Origin: Termitomyces sp. T153
Taxonomy: Eukaryota; Basidiomycota; Agaricomycetes; Agaricales; Lyophyllaceae
NCBI GenBank assembly: GCA_018296165.2
Contig: JACKQL020000087.1
Span: 124,001 to 188,000 of the forward strand
Direction: 5' to 3'
Length of the DNA stretch: 64,000 bases
Shown: positions 34,109 through 46,645 of the stretch, piece after piece
Layout: the number at the start of each line of letters is the position of its first letter
Position numbering within the stretch: position 1 is the first letter of the stretch
Program-made: the position numbers and the translations under genes
Notes under the pieces: generated by a model
Told to the model about the DNA's origin: nothing
What the model saw: the letters and a program-made list of their open reading frames with translations, nothing else
Databases searched by the model: none

Positions 34109-35269
34109 CTGGTGAAATGGTAAGAGTAGGTTGAGAAGAATGAACACAATAGCATACCAGATGTGCTCCTATGCTGCCTAGTGCCATGCAGGAAACCAAA
34201 AAGGAAGACTTAAACACTAGTAACTAGATAAAGTAGCTGGCAGTAGGAAGTTAATAATGAGGGCAAGTCAGTAACTGTTCCAGAGAAAGAGAGCTAATGT
34301 GTATGGGGTAAACAAGAAGTGGAAAATGTTGCTATTGCTAGCCTAAGTCACTAGACAGTAACAAAAGGTTGCTAGAGGGAGGAAAGGGAAAAGAATGAAG
34401 GCAAAAGTGTCACTAAGGCAGGGGGGAACTAAGCAACAAGAGGGAGTTGGGGACAAAAGGGGGAAAGTGAAAACAAGAGACTGGAGGACAAATGCAAACT
34501 AGTTGCTAGCCATAGTTGCTAGCATTGCTAAGTCAAAGTGATGCAAAGGGCACCTGTAGTTGGTACCACACAAAGTCAAAGACAAGGTCAGCAAGACTGT
34601 TGCTAAGGCATTGTTGATGGCAAGCAAAAGAGCAGAAAGAGATCTTAAGCTAGTAAGCTTAGAGCTAGTGAGGGGGAATGGTACTCTGTTTGTTGTTTCT
34701 ATGTACAGGCAATATTTATACTGTTTGTAAGTATAGTATAAGAAAGGAAATAGTAGTTGCTGACAGCAATGGCATCTGCCAAAGTGTTTATGATATATAC
34801 TGGGTGTCAGTCTGGTAACCAAGTAAAAAGTAAGCAAAGTTGAAGTGATGCATAAAATTATAAATTGCAAGAAAAGGGCATGTCTGATGTCAATACCTGA
34901 AGTGTAGATGCCATTCAAGTATGTTTGTAAGCTTGACAAAAAAAAGATAAGTAAGAAATCACACAATTGTCAATATATGCCTTTTTGGAGAGGAGGCAGT
35001 GTTGTTGCCAGGAAATGTTGCTAGCAATCATTGCTAAGAATGGTCTTGGCCTTGTCATTTTAGATCCAGAGTCCAGACTCTATGTGATGTGGCTCATGAT
35101 CCATAAGTCTTATGGTTGCTACAATCCCATGCAAAGGCTACATTGTTCCAGACCTTGGGCTAGGCCTTATGTGCTGAGTGTTATGACTTGTGCCATGTCA
35201 ATATAATCAGCTGCTGTCCAATCAGAAATGCCAAAAATGGTGCTCAGTAACAAGTGGGTCTTATCAGTG
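34109..35269. other. CpG-depleted sequence, possible decayed 5' part of the transporter or old repeat
   Basis: The stretch has frequent ttgctag motifs and no domain in any frame. The open minus frame at 34499-34966 has no recognisable similarity. It may contain remains of the first exons and promoter of the transporter mixed with old repeat sequence. Confidence 0.4.
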
Positions 35270-36569
35270 GCAATCTCCATGGCTTGTTCCAGACCTCTGG
35301 AGATCTCCAAAGACTATCAGAACTTCCCATAGTTCCTTGTTGAGCACTTTCCTAGGTTTGGGCTAGCTCTGGCCTTCTGCACAGCCATTCTCACACCTCT
35401 GTCACCTGCTGATGTGCTGCACTGAGCAGCAGGGATCCTTAGACTTGTTCTCTTTGGATCCCCTCTGCTAGGTGATTAGTTACTATTTGTATTGATGGTT
35501 ACCTTGCTAAATATACTTTGGATCCCCCTCTGCTAGCTGCATGATTGAGCCACCCTCCCAGAGGTCACCCTTACAGCAGAACAAGTCTCTAACTCTGGTC
35601 TGGAAGCCCCCATAGCCTGCAAGGATACTCCAAGCCCCTATCTATCACTTCCCCACCAGACCTAAGCACCTGCAGAACTCTATGTCCCAGCTTGCCAATC
35701 CAGACACTTCCTCAGAGGCTCCAGTCCCTCAGCACAGAGCCTGGACCTGCCTGCTACACCTAGAGAACCAAGTGCAACAGACTTAATTACCTCCCACCCA
35801 TCACACAACTGAACTCTCTACTCTCTGTCATATCACCAGTCATATCTCCCAATCCTTCCAGGTGCTGCTAGAGCAACTGCCCCCAACTCCACACCATCTC
35901 TAATGGTGGAATCACCCTTGATGGCTCCAGTAGTTGCTCCCAGAGCTCCAATAACCCTCCAACCACAGATCCCATGTCCTGTGCTCCCCAATGCATACAA
36001 CAGTGTTTGCTCCAGTAGGGAGTGCTTTGTCCAGTCATGTCTTACCTACATCCACCTCAGCAGAGACACCTTTGACTCTGATGCATCAAAGATAGCTTGG
36101 GTCCTGTTGTATATGAAGATGCAATGAGCCTCCACCTATATGTTATAGATGTTCCACTGCCCTGGAGGTGTTGGAAGCTTTGCAGATTGGGCTGCCTTCA
36201 AAAGAGACTTCTGAGCAGAGTTTTTTTCCAATCAACCCCACCAAAACCACTGCTTTATTATTACATGACAGGGAGCAGTATAGGCAAGGGAAGTGGACAC
36301 TGGATGAGTACATTGACTCCTTCCTGGCATTAGTTGAGCAAGCTGCCTACCCCAACAGTCTTCAACTGTGCCTCATGTTCAGGGATGGCCTACATTCTGC
36401 ACTGATAGAGCACATCATCAACCTGGCCAAGGGCTGCCCAAACAACAAAAGGATCATCTCTTAGTACAAGATGGCTGGGAATCAGTAATAGCTCATGGAG
36501 ATCTGATGGGAGCTGTACCACTTGCATCCAACACAGTGCCCTGCTCTGTTGGCCAGTCTCTGATACTCC
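35270..36569 (+). mobile_element. Outer chromovirus: 5' LTR (truncated) and gag part
   Basis: Bases 35270-35577 align to the LTR at 43693-44072 but lack the first part; the end is ggtcacccttaca. Internal sequence follows with gcagaacaagtctct as in the other copies. A gag fragment (35903-36464) reads IAWVLLYMK, then LLLHDREQYRQGKWTLDEYIDSFLALVEQAAYP, typical of gypsy Gag. It stops at 36569 where the next element's LTR begins. Confidence 0.7.
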
Positions 36570-36962
36570 TGTCAGGGGACTTTCATTTCCAACCTCTACA
36601 ACTTGTTCCAGCAGCTCTGCAACTTGTTTGACATCTCCAGGGCTTGTTCCAGAACCCTGGAGACCTCTTGTTCCAGAACCCCAGAGATCTCTAGGGAACT
36701 GCAGAACTCTCTGTATTACTTCACCAGTCATTGCCCTAGGGTTAGGACTAGCTCCAGACTTCTGTACAGTAGTTCCTATGCCTCTACTACCCACTAATGC
36801 ACTGTGCCAAGCAGTGGGGATCCTTAAACTTGTTCTCTTTAGATTCCCCTCTGCTAGGTGATTAGTTACTGATTGTACCATCATCTACTCTGCTAATATA
36901 CTTTGAATTCCCCTCTGCTAGCTGTGTAACTCCAATCTGCCACCCCAGAAATTGCCCTTACA
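36570..36962 (+). repeat. 5' LTR of the chromovirus
   Basis: 393 bp, from TGTCAGGGGACTTTC to GCCCTTACA. It contains a probable promoter around gctaatatactttg (about 36893). Confidence 0.8.
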
Positions 36963-37097
36963 GCAGAACAAGTCTCTAAAACTTGTCTGGAAGCCTCTCA
37001 TAGCCACAAGGAACCTCTGAGCTGCTATCTGTTGCTTCCCCACTGAGATTAAGCACCACAGAGTTCTATGTCTTAGCTTGCTAACTCAGACACACCC

Positions 37098-38430
37098 TTG
37101 GAGGCCCCAGCCCTGCAGGACAAAGCCTGGAACCACCTGCTACATCTAGAAACCCAGGTGCAATTAATGCAATTATCTCTCACCAACCATACAACCAAAC
37201 TCTCTACCCTCCATCAATCCACAGATCTTATCTCCCAGTTGCTCCAGACATTGCTTAAATGCTTAACTCCTACCCACACACCTTTCCTAGCTACAATACC
37301 AGCCCTGACCACTTCTGCACCTGTCTCAATGGCTCTGGTGACTCTATGGCCACAGATTCCATGCCCTGCACTACCAGATGCATACAATAGTGCTGGCTCT
37401 GGCAGGGAACATTTCCTCCAAACCTACTTCACCTACATTCACCTCAGTAAGGGATGATCCACCTCAGTAAGGGATGATCCACCTCAGTAAGGGACACCTT
37501 TGACTCTGACACATTGAAAATAGCCTGGATACTGTTGTATATGAAGACTGGATGTGCTTCCACTTATGTGTTACAAGTTTTCTGTCACCCCAGAGGTGTT
37601 GGAAGTTTCCCAGACTGGGTTGCCTTTAAGAAGGACTTCTGTGCAGAGTTTTTCCTGCTAGACCCTGCCAAAACTGCTGCCTTGATGTTATGTGACAGGG
37701 AGCAATATAGGCAAGGGAAGCATATGCTGGACAAGTACATTGACTTCTTCTGGTCACTGGTTGAGCAAGCCACCTACCCTGATGGCCTTCAGTTATGCCT
37801 CACATTCTGGGATGGCCTGCACCCTGCATTGGTGGAATTCATTGATAATCTTGCAGAGGGTTGCCCAGACAATGAAAAGATTGCATCATGGTATGAGGTA
37901 GCCTGGAACTAGTGGCAACTCATGGAGATCTGGAGAAAGCTCTGCCACCTACATTCCACACTGTGCCCAGCTCTAGTCACCAGTTTTCTGCCACCCCACA
38001 CCTGCTTGCCCTATGCTGGCCCCTGCTCCTTCCATTCCTACAACAAAACCCCTGCCACTAGGTATCTCTATGGACATGGACATGGCCAGACAGCTCTGTA
38101 CCATGCCACTACTGTGCCAGAGATGCCAGAAGCCTGGGCACTTTGCACAGCACTGCCCCTTGGGTCTGGAGGTACATTACCTTTTCATGGCAGAGCAGGA
38201 AGAACTTCTCCTGCAGCTGCTGGCTGTGAAGGATGTTACTGGAGCTCTGTTACTCTACAACATTGATGGAACACCCAACAAAGCAGGTGCCATAAGCTTT
38301 ATAGTTGACCTTGTCCTCTGTTATTGGAATCATGCAGAGTGTGCTGTTTTTGCTGTTACCAGCTTGGGTAGGCAGGACATGATCCTCAATTTCACATGGC
38401 TCCATGAGCACAACCCTGAAGTTGATTGAA
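37098..38430 (+). pseudogene. chromovirus gag, zinc knuckle and protease, interrupted
   Basis: 37098-37457 gives the Gag N-terminus with a heptad-like stretch (LLHLETQVQLMQLSLTNH). 37514-37912 gives FKKDFCAEFFLLDPAKTAALMLCDREQYRQGKHMLDKYID in pieces, the core capsid homology. A CCHC knuckle, CQRCQKPGHFAQHC, lies at about 38118-38160. It is followed by an aspartic-protease-like region ending ILNFTWLHEHNPEVD (about 38385-38429); the active-site DSG triad is not intact. A 21-bp motif (ccacctcagtaagggatgat) is repeated three times at 37440-37497 and breaks the frame. Stops are scattered. Confidence 0.8.
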
Positions 38431-38879
38431 CCAAGTGAGAGGTGACCATGAGCAAGTGCTCTTGGAAGTGCTCTGCCTGCACTGCTGAGGACAGGAAAGA
38501 ATACTGGGCTCAAGTTCAAGAGCATGCAGCCATCTTCTCCTCTTTATGGATCTGGACCTCCTGGATTCCCTTCCTCTGGTGCTTCCTCATAAAGAGGCCC
38601 TCTATGGAGATGACCAGAGTAGTGGCAGAGCCCTGGAAGAGGAGCATAGGGAGGAGTTGGGTGGCATACATGAGCTAGAGCTCCTGGACAAAGCAGTAGA
38701 GGTGGGGGACTGGATCTACACTACCACTGTATACTTGCCACTCCCTGTTGCAGAGATCCAGGCTAGCCAGACCACATCCTAGCAACTAGCCTAGGCATTT
38801 TCTGCAAATGGCACACTCTGAGAGTTCTAGGATGTCATACCTCCCTACCTCCATATGTTCAAGGATGTTTTCTCCAAAG

Positions 38880-40204
38880 CCTTGTTTGACTCACTTCTGG
38901 AGCACAAGTTGTGAGACCATGCTATTGAACTACTGCCTGATTCCATGTCTTCTAGCTGTAAGGTCTACCCACTAGTGCCCAGGGAGCAGGATGAGCTCAA
39001 TGCCTTCCTGCAAGAGAATCTGGACTCCAGTTGCATATGCCCTTCCAAGTCTCCAATGGCTTCTCCTGTCTTCTTCTTCAAGAAGAAAGATGGCTGACTC
39101 TGACTGGTCCAGGATTATTGGATTCACAACACCATGATGGTGCAGAACTGCTACCCTCTCCTCCTCATCTCTGAGATCATCAACAACCTCCAGGGTGTGT
39201 GATACTTCACTAAACTGGATGTCTGGTGGGGCTACAACAATGTGTGTATCCAGGAAGGAGACAAATGGAAGGCTGCCTTCCAGACCAACTGAGAATTGTT
39301 CAAACCCCTTATTATATTCTTCAGACTCACCAACAGCTCAGCCACATTCCAGACAATGATGAACAACATCTTCCAGGACCTCATTGCAGAGGGCATAGTG
39401 TGTGTATACCTCGACAACATCCTCATATTCACCAAGATGCTGGAAGAACACTGTTGGATCACTTGTCTCATCTTCAAACACCTCCACCAGCACCAGCTCT
39501 ACCTCAAATCAGAGAAGGGTGAGTTCAAATAGACCCAGATTGAGTATCTTGGTCTGATCATCTTGCACAGAGCTGCAGAGATGGATCTGATGAAGGTGGC
39601 AGATGTGGCAGAGTGGCCAGAGCCCAAGGACAAGAAGGAGGTACAGGCATTCCTTGGCTTTGCAAACTTCTACTGGAGATTTATTCAGAACTTGCATCAT
39701 GCTCATCTGCTGTTTGACCTCTTTGAGAAGGATGTTGTGTGGAGTCGGGGGCCTGCAGAGCAGATGGCTTTTGATGACCTCAAGCATGCCATAACCTTGG
39801 GACCCATCCTCCTCTTTCCAGACAATAACTCCCCCTTCCAGGTAGAAGCCAAAAGCTCCAACTTTACCACTGGGGCTGTTCTTTCACAGCAATCCCCAGA
39901 GGATGGAAAGTGGCATCTAGTGGCCTTTTACTCCAAGAGCCTAAACATGGTAGAGTGGATCTATGAGATCCATGACAAGGAGATGCTGGCCATCATCTAG
40001 TTGTTCAAGGAGTGGTGGCACTTCCTAGAAGACACATGGCACAAGTTCAAAGTCTGGATGAATTATAAGAACCTTGAATATTTCCAGACAGCTAAGAAGC
40101 TCAACTGCCAACAGGCCCAGTGGTTCTTTTGCCTTGCCAATTTTGACTTCTCATTGTGCCACAAGCCCAGCTGGAGTATGGGGAAACTAGATGCTCTATC
40201 ATAG
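38880..40204 (+). pseudogene. chromovirus reverse transcriptase and RNase H, decayed
   Basis: Motifs in order: YPLLLISEIINNLQ and FTKLDVWWGYNN (about 39150-39245), FFRLTNSSATFQ (about 39320), VYLDNILIF (about 39405), LKSEKGEF, EYLGLII, VQAFLGFANFYWRFI (about 39650), then RNase H with FQVEAKSSNFTTGAVLSQ (about 39840) and YEIHDKEMLAII (about 39970). The second Asp of the catalytic YLDD box is Asn, and an Arg of the FTKLD motif is Trp. Both changes, and a TGA after QTN (about 39290), fit CpG transitions. The enzyme cannot be active. Confidence 0.85.
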
Positions 40205-40479
40205 AGAGTGGGCCACAGCATGGGGGGGGAGGAGGATAACAGCAACATTGTGCTCCTCTGCCCCAAACTGTTTACAATCCAAACCATGGAGGGTCTAGCT
40301 ATTAAAGGAGCAGAAGTAGACATCCTCTGAGACATCTGGTGGAGTAACTGGGATGGTCTGCAGAAGGAACTTGTTGTGCAGGCAGCTTGGGTGCTGAAGT
40401 TGGGACATACCACTAGTGCCAAATTGGTCCACACAGACTAATGGGCCCTCTGGGATGGGATCTTGACCTTCAGGGATTG

Positions 40480-41875
40480 TATCTATGTGCCCAATGTTCC
40501 AGAGCTCCACCAGAGGATTCTAGAGCAACACCATGACTCCTGCATTGCTGGGCACTCTGGACAATGGAAAATGTTGGAGCTAGTCTTGTGGAACTACTGG
40601 TGGCCCTAGATGTCCTGGTATATTGGGTCCTACACTAGTACATGCAATCTCTGTCTCTGGACCAAGCCCTAATGCCAACTCCCCTCTGGACAGCTACACT
40701 CACTGCCCATGCCTGCAGAACAATGGAGCATTGCCTCCATGGACTTCATCATAGAGCTCCCCAACACCTACAGTTATGATGCAACCATGGTGGTGGTGGA
40801 CCTGTATGGCAAGCAAGTACACTTCATTCTAACTCACACCACTTGCTCTGCCATGAGTGCCACAGACCTGTACCAGAGAAATGTCTGGAAGCTCTATGGC
40901 CTCTCTGATGCCTATGTCTTGGACTGGGGGCCACAATTTATGGCAGACTTCACCAAGGAACTCTACCACTACTCAGCGTGAAGCTCCACATCTCCACCAC
41001 CTATTATCCACAGTCCAATGGCCAGACCAAATGCATAAACCAGAAGTTGGAGCAGTACCTCTGCCTCTTCTGCAATGAGTGCCAGGATGACTAGGACAAA
41101 CTCCTCCCCAATGCTGAGTTCCAATACAATAACCATGTTCATGCTTCCACCCAATTCTCCCCATTCTTCCTTGACACCAGATAACACCCATACATGGGTT
41201 TCAAACCTCAGGACTGACCCTCAGAGAATAAAGCAGTGAACAAATTTGTGGACTGGATGAAGAGGTCACAGAAGGAGGACCAAGCAGCACTGGCAAAGGC
41301 AAAGGACAACATAGTGCAATACTATGACTATAGAAGGACTCCAGGGCACAAATACCAGCCCAGAGATTGAGTCTACCTAGATGCCTCTGACATTACAACT
41401 ACCTAGCCCTCAAAAAAGCTGTTGCACTGCTAGTTGGGACCTTTCACAGTGGAATGGCAGGTAGGGCCTCTATCCTACTGACTCTGGCTCCTGATGGGGA
41501 TGTGCCAGCTTCATCTAGTGTTTAACATGGTCAAACTGACTCCAGCCCCAAAGGATCCTATCCTAGGGCAATGTCTGTCACCCCTGCCACTCTCAGTAGT
41601 GGTTGATGACAACAAGGAGTACAAGGTGGAGGAAATCCTGGATAGTCATTTATTCCAGCAATGACTACAATACAAGGTGAAGTGAAAGGGCTACAGGATC
41701 AAGGATATCTCCTGGAAACCACAGGAAAATGTACATGCCCTGGGGCTCATCAAACAGTTCTATAGGGGACACCCAGATGCTCTGCATACCATCTGAGAAA
41801 TCTACCCTATCTTGCCAGTGGACCAAGCAATCAGGAACTTCTTTTACTCTGTGCATCAAGATGCCACATGCTAGG
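40480..41875 (+). pseudogene. chromovirus integrase and chromodomain, decayed
   Basis: An HHCC-like zinc region (HHDSCIAGHSG, then C..C at about 40520-40660) precedes the catalytic core: SMDFIIELPNTY (first Asp, about 40740), YVLDWGPQFMADF (second Asp, about 40915-40950), and STTYYPQSNGQTKCINQKLEQYL (about 40990-41060), where the expected Glu region is altered. The chromodomain is at about 41617-41790: YKVEEILDSHLF, VHALGLIKQFYRGHP. Chromodomains steer integration to heterochromatin, which suits the location in a CpG-depleted block. Confidence 0.8.
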
Positions 41876-41884
41876 GGGGGGTGA

Positions 41885-42252
41885 TGTCAGGGGACTTCCA
41901 TTTCTGACCTCTGCAACCTGTTCCAGTATCTCTGCAGCTTGTTTGATGTCTCCATGGCTCTGGCACAAGCCTTGGAGACATCAAACAAGCTGCAGAGCTC
42001 TCTATATTACCTCATCAATCATTGTCCTAGGGTTAGGACTAGCTGCAGCTTTCTGTACAGTAGTTTCCACACTTCTGCCACCTACTGATGCACTGCATCA
42101 AGCAGTGGGGATCCTTAGACTTGTTCTCTTCAGATTCCCCTCTGCTAGGTGATTAGTTACTGATTGTATCATCATCTACTTGCTAATATACTTTGGATTC
42201 CCCTCTGCTATCTGTGTGACTCCAATCTGCCACTCTGGAGGTCATCTTTATA
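41885..42252 (+). repeat. 3' LTR of the chromovirus
   Basis: Begins TGTCAGGGGACTTCC after the polypurine run. The terminal cccttaca is changed to tctttata. The adjoining sequence is the integrase end of the outer copy. Confidence 0.7.
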
Positions 42253-44072
42253 AACATGGTCAAGCTGACACCAGCTCTGGAGGACCCTATTCCAGGGCAA
42301 TGCCCAGCACCCCCACCACTCCAGTAGTGGTTGACAACAGCAAGGAGTACAAGGTGGAGGAAATCCTGGACAGTTGTCTGTTCTGACAACAGTTATATTA
42401 CAAGGTGAAGTGGAAAGGTTATGGAATTGAGGACATTTTCTGGGAACTGCAGGAGAATGTGCATGCACCACAGCTTATTAGGAAGTTCCACTAGAGGCAC
42501 CTGTCATGACCCACTTCTGTGCCTTCAGACCTTCCCCCAGGACAACCTGCCCTCCCAGAGCTCCCCCCCACATGCCCCCCAACTCACCCCAACCTTTGCC
42601 AACCCACAATGCCCACCCCAGCTAACTCCAATGCTCCCTTAGCAAACTCTTATGGCCCTCTGGCAAACTCTGACACATTCCCTATGGGCCTCCTCAGCTC
42701 CTCCTCTTGCTTACGAGGCCCCTGTGCCTGTCTGACACTTCTCCTGACACAGACATACATCATCCAACCAACCCTGCAACCTACATGACCCCTCTGGAGT
42801 TCCCTGACAACTGCAGGACAGACCATATTCTCATCAGAGTGTCACCATGGCCTGCCCCTCAATCAGACCTGACACCCATTGACTCTGCACAGCTCTGACA
42901 AGCCCTGCCATCACACCCCCAAACACCAGAGAAAGTCCAGTAGTTAGCATATAAAGACATAGAGTAGCATTCATTACCTTAGTCTTGATATTACATTAAC
43001 TGATTACTTGTCTCTTGTGTTTCTTTCTGTTTTATCTCTGTTTCTATTTTTAGCCTTGAATCTATTTCTTTTCTCAGTTCCATCTTGTCTTGTCTCTGTC
43101 TTGCCTTGACTGTCTCTGTCTCACCTTGACTATCTCTGTTTTCTTTATTCTTCTATCCCTTTCATCTCTGATGTCATTACAAACTCTGTGCATGTGCTAC
43201 AACCTTCAAACATTCTTATGCCAATTCTGAACCTTGTCCCTCACTTGGCCCCAGAACCCATCAGTCTTGATCTATCCCCCATCAAACTCCAGCTCCACTC
43301 CCACCACTTGCAAAGCCTCTGCTCACCCCACAGTCTATTTACATGCTTACAAACTTGTTCCTGATGCATGCCCAAGCCCAACGTTTAATATACTTGGTCT
43401 TAGACTTCCCTGGACCACTCCAGACTTGCTTGAACTGCTTCTCTTGACTTCTCCTTGCAGGTCCCCATAGTCTGCACCACCCCCAGAGTGCTAGGTTATA
43501 AGCACAGGATTTTGTGTCTGCCTAGTAAGAACTTGCCCAGTGTAGCTGAGCCCCCATAGTCAGCAGAACCTGACAGCACCCAGATGTGCTGCAAGCCATC
43601 CAAGGAATCTACCCCATCTCAACAGCAGACAAGGCAATCCAGAACTTCTTTTACCCCATGTGTTGAGATGCTGCACACTAGAGGGGGGGTGATGTCAGGG
43701 GACTTCTATTTCTGACCTCTGACTTCCATTTCTGACCTCCAACTTCCATTTCTGACCTCCACAGCAATTTCTGTGGCTCAATCCAGACCCCCACAAATCT
43801 CTAGAGGCTCTCAGAACTTCCCACAGTTTTTTGTCAAGGACTTCTCTAGGGATAGAGCTAGCTCCAGCCTTCTGTACAGTCATTCTCATGCATTTGCTGC
43901 CCACTCATGCACTGCACCAAGCAGCAGGGATCCTTAGACTTGTTCTCTTTGGATTTCCCTCTGCTAGGTGACTAGTTACTATTTGTATCATTGGTTACCT
44001 TGCTAAATATACTTTGGATTCCCCTCTGTTAGCTGCATGATTGAGCCACCACTCCTGGAGGTCACCCTTACA
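42253..44072 (+). mobile_element. Outer chromovirus: chromodomain end and 3' LTR
   Basis: 42253-42501 aligns to 41523-41765 and encodes the linker and chromodomain (YKVEEILDSCLF, YKVKWKGYGIEDI). It is interrupted by a solo LTR and resumes at 43576 with cagatgtgctgcaagcc, matching 41770 onward. The 3' LTR is 43693-44072 (TGTCAGGGG...CCCTTACA, 380 bp), with a 20-bp motif (acttccatttctgacctcc) in three copies near its start. Confidence 0.8.
42502..43575 (+). mobile_element. Solo LTR of the LARD-related family, TSD GCACC
   Basis: Starts TGTCATGACCC and ends CAGAACCTGACA; flanked by GCACC at 42497-42501 and 43576-43580. A TATA-like atataaagacatagagtag (about 42949) matches the promoter of the 9172/15340 LTRs. 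Its target was the chromodomain region of the outer chromovirus, so it arrived later. Confidence 0.9.
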
Positions 44073-46640
44073 CAAGGAGCTGCACTGGCCAAGCTTATAG
44101 TTATGCTAGTGAATAAACTCAGAAGGAATGCTCTTGTCTGGACTGAGCATAGCCTATCCTCAGATCCACCTATATACTACAAGGATACTAGATGACTAAG
44201 TACCTATGATTATGTCAGAGGCCATGGACTACAACTTAATGACAAAGTGGAGGCTGATGACTACAAACTATTGACTAATCAGGCCTAGTAGTTGAAGGAT
44301 CAATGATTGACAATAATATACCATTTGCCAGGTACAGTTCATTCATTAGGCCTGGGAGCCAAGATGGTGAAGGAGTAAGAAGGGGCCAGGCAGTCCATAG
44401 GTCAGCTAGATACAGGTGCAAATCCCCATGGACTAAGCTAGGTGAGGGCAGGATGGTCCAAGGACTGCTTCCCTTACAAATCTCCTGCCTTGCCAAATAT
44501 GTTGGGTGGTATAAAACCACTGCCAACAATTGGGAGCACTTTCAAGTGCTTCTTCAAATCCATGAGAGCCATGGCACTTTCTCTTGCATGCCTCCAAATG
44601 GCTGTGCTATTGAGAATTGGCCATCTTTACTTACCTCTTGCAATGACCAGGAAAGGTAGTGAATGCCTTCCTGGCTGCAGTGGAGGAGCTGCTGTCTGGC
44701 TCCATTCACTCAGTTGCAGCCCAACCTGAGGCTGGGCCCTCTTCATTGGCAGTGGCAATGTCCCCCAGCCTATCTGCTATGCCAGTCACACCCTCTCAGG
44801 CCCCAACTACTGAAGAGTCCATCAGAACTGGACTCCCACACAGAGGCCTCTGCCTTAACTACTGGCAGCTCAGAAGCAACAGATCCCATTGCTTCTGGCC
44901 CTTGAGATACAACTGTAGTGACTGACATCACTACTCCCATCTCCCCCAAAGCTGAAACTAGCAGCTCAAACAATACAACTAACACTGTATTCAAGTGCTA
45001 GGCTGACATCATGAGTAATGAGGAAGCATTATCTTTGTAGATGGACAAATGAGCAGGATGAACTACTACACATAGTTCACAATACTAGAATTACCAACAG
45101 GCAAGCCAAGTTCCTACTCACTGCCTCTGGCATGTGTACTTGAGCACATTAGTACAAACTCTGCCTAACCACCTCTGACTATTTGAGCCTACATCTTATC
45201 TTTAATGTAGGGGTTCTAGTACTTCCTGATGGATGGGATCCTGTATCCAAACCCCTATACTACAAATTCAATGGTCCTATATCAGTGGCCATTGTTGTTA
45301 TGTGAGACTGTTGATGGACTGAAAACAACTGTTACTCTCTGTAATGTACCTAGGGGACAATTATATTTATTTATTATACCTACATTATTATTGTAGCATC
45401 ACATTATGCTACTTTTATATGTAATTACTTTAATCATGTAAGGCAACACCTTACTTCATATTTTATAGACAGAATCAACAACTGGTTTTGACTTACAAGG
45501 TGTCCTGTAACAGAAATGTTACAAAAAGAGAAGAAAAAAAATGGGGAGTCCCCTGACACATAATTCTCTTGAAGATAGATTTTGTCACAAGCAGCAGCAG
45601 CCAGTCACAAGAAATTCCATTATCTGGTGATGGACCCACTGCTGGTCTGCTCATCCAAGTGGATTGTAGTATTCTCAAGCAGCCATGATATGCTGGTCAC
45701 AATAGAATCTACTTGCAATGGAACCAGTCATATGAGCATCTCTTCAGATCAGGGTTTGAAATGATCTGGTCCAAGGACTACAGTGGATAGGTATGGTATG
45801 TCAACTGTAAGGCCTTCATGGTGCCATATCATACATTACATTCTGAGGATTCTGCTATGGTGTACTACACAAAACATGTTCTGCTTTCCTGTATGACACA
45901 CTATATATGTATGTCTCCATGTGATTTGGATGAGAGAATTTCTCCCTCTCAGTGAGAAGAAATTTGGTCCTAAAGCCTACCCTACTTAGTCAGATCTCAG
46001 ACCTCCTTGACCTCTTCAGGTTCCTGCACATTACACTTGCTAAACACAAAGGTAGGAGGTACACAAGAAGAGAATGTTGTGTTGACAAGATAAGCTTTTG
46101 CTAATCCAATGATAGCTTAACATTGGCATGCTTGCTACATACAGGGCACCTCTAGCACAGCAATCATTATGACTCAGTTGAAATTTCTTCCTCATCTGAA
46201 CAAGGTCTTCAGACAGAAGGGCTTATCTATCATATCAGGACACTATCTTAGGGTTGGCAGAACCACCTACCTGCTACTGTCCAGGGTTCCTCCCAACATA
46301 ATTAATCTATCAGGTAGATGGAGTTGACATGCATTCCTTTGATACTGGCATCATCTTGGACTGACTGCTCCTCTATATATGGATCAGCTTTGACAATGGA
46401 TATTAGTCTACAATTTGAATTGCCTATTTGCCAATGCCACACCCCCTTGATTTGCTTCTTTGAATGTGAGTTCATGCCCATAAATACTTAGTGTACCTAG
46501 ATTGGACTCTTGTATTCTTGCTTCTGATTTCAGCTACTGATTATATTCAATAATTTTTTCCCACCCAAACTTAATGCTAGATAGCTAGAAACACCTAATT
46601 TGGTTTTGGGACCTAATTTGGTTTTGGTTCACACTTAAAT
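44073..46640. other. CpG-depleted region without recognised genes
   Basis: Several medium open frames exist (44303-44659; 44659-44925, Ala/Ser/Pro-rich: AAQPEAGPSSLAVAMSPS). No known domain is visible on either strand. The sequence is AT-rich towards 46.6 kb. It is probably old transposon sequence. Confidence 0.4.
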
Positions 46641-46645
46641 GTTTC

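Larger units (their letters stand above)
36570..42252 (+). mobile_element. Ty3/gypsy chromovirus with both LTRs, decayed
   Basis: The 5' LTR is 36570-36962 (TGTCAGGGG...CCCTTACA); the 3' LTR is 41885-42252, whose end reads tttata by decay. The purine run tagggggggg-tga precedes the 3' LTR. Gag, zinc knuckle, protease, RT, RNase H, integrase and chromodomain occur in that order. The flanks (ACTCC left, AACAT right) do not match, so the present borders are not a clean insertion. Recombination or deletion between related copies is likely. Confidence 0.85.

Noticed and set aside
34499..34966. 155-codon hydrophobic minus-strand ORF as a membrane protein
   Set aside because: It consists of low-complexity AT-rich sequence with no recognisable family and no ATG context or splice support.
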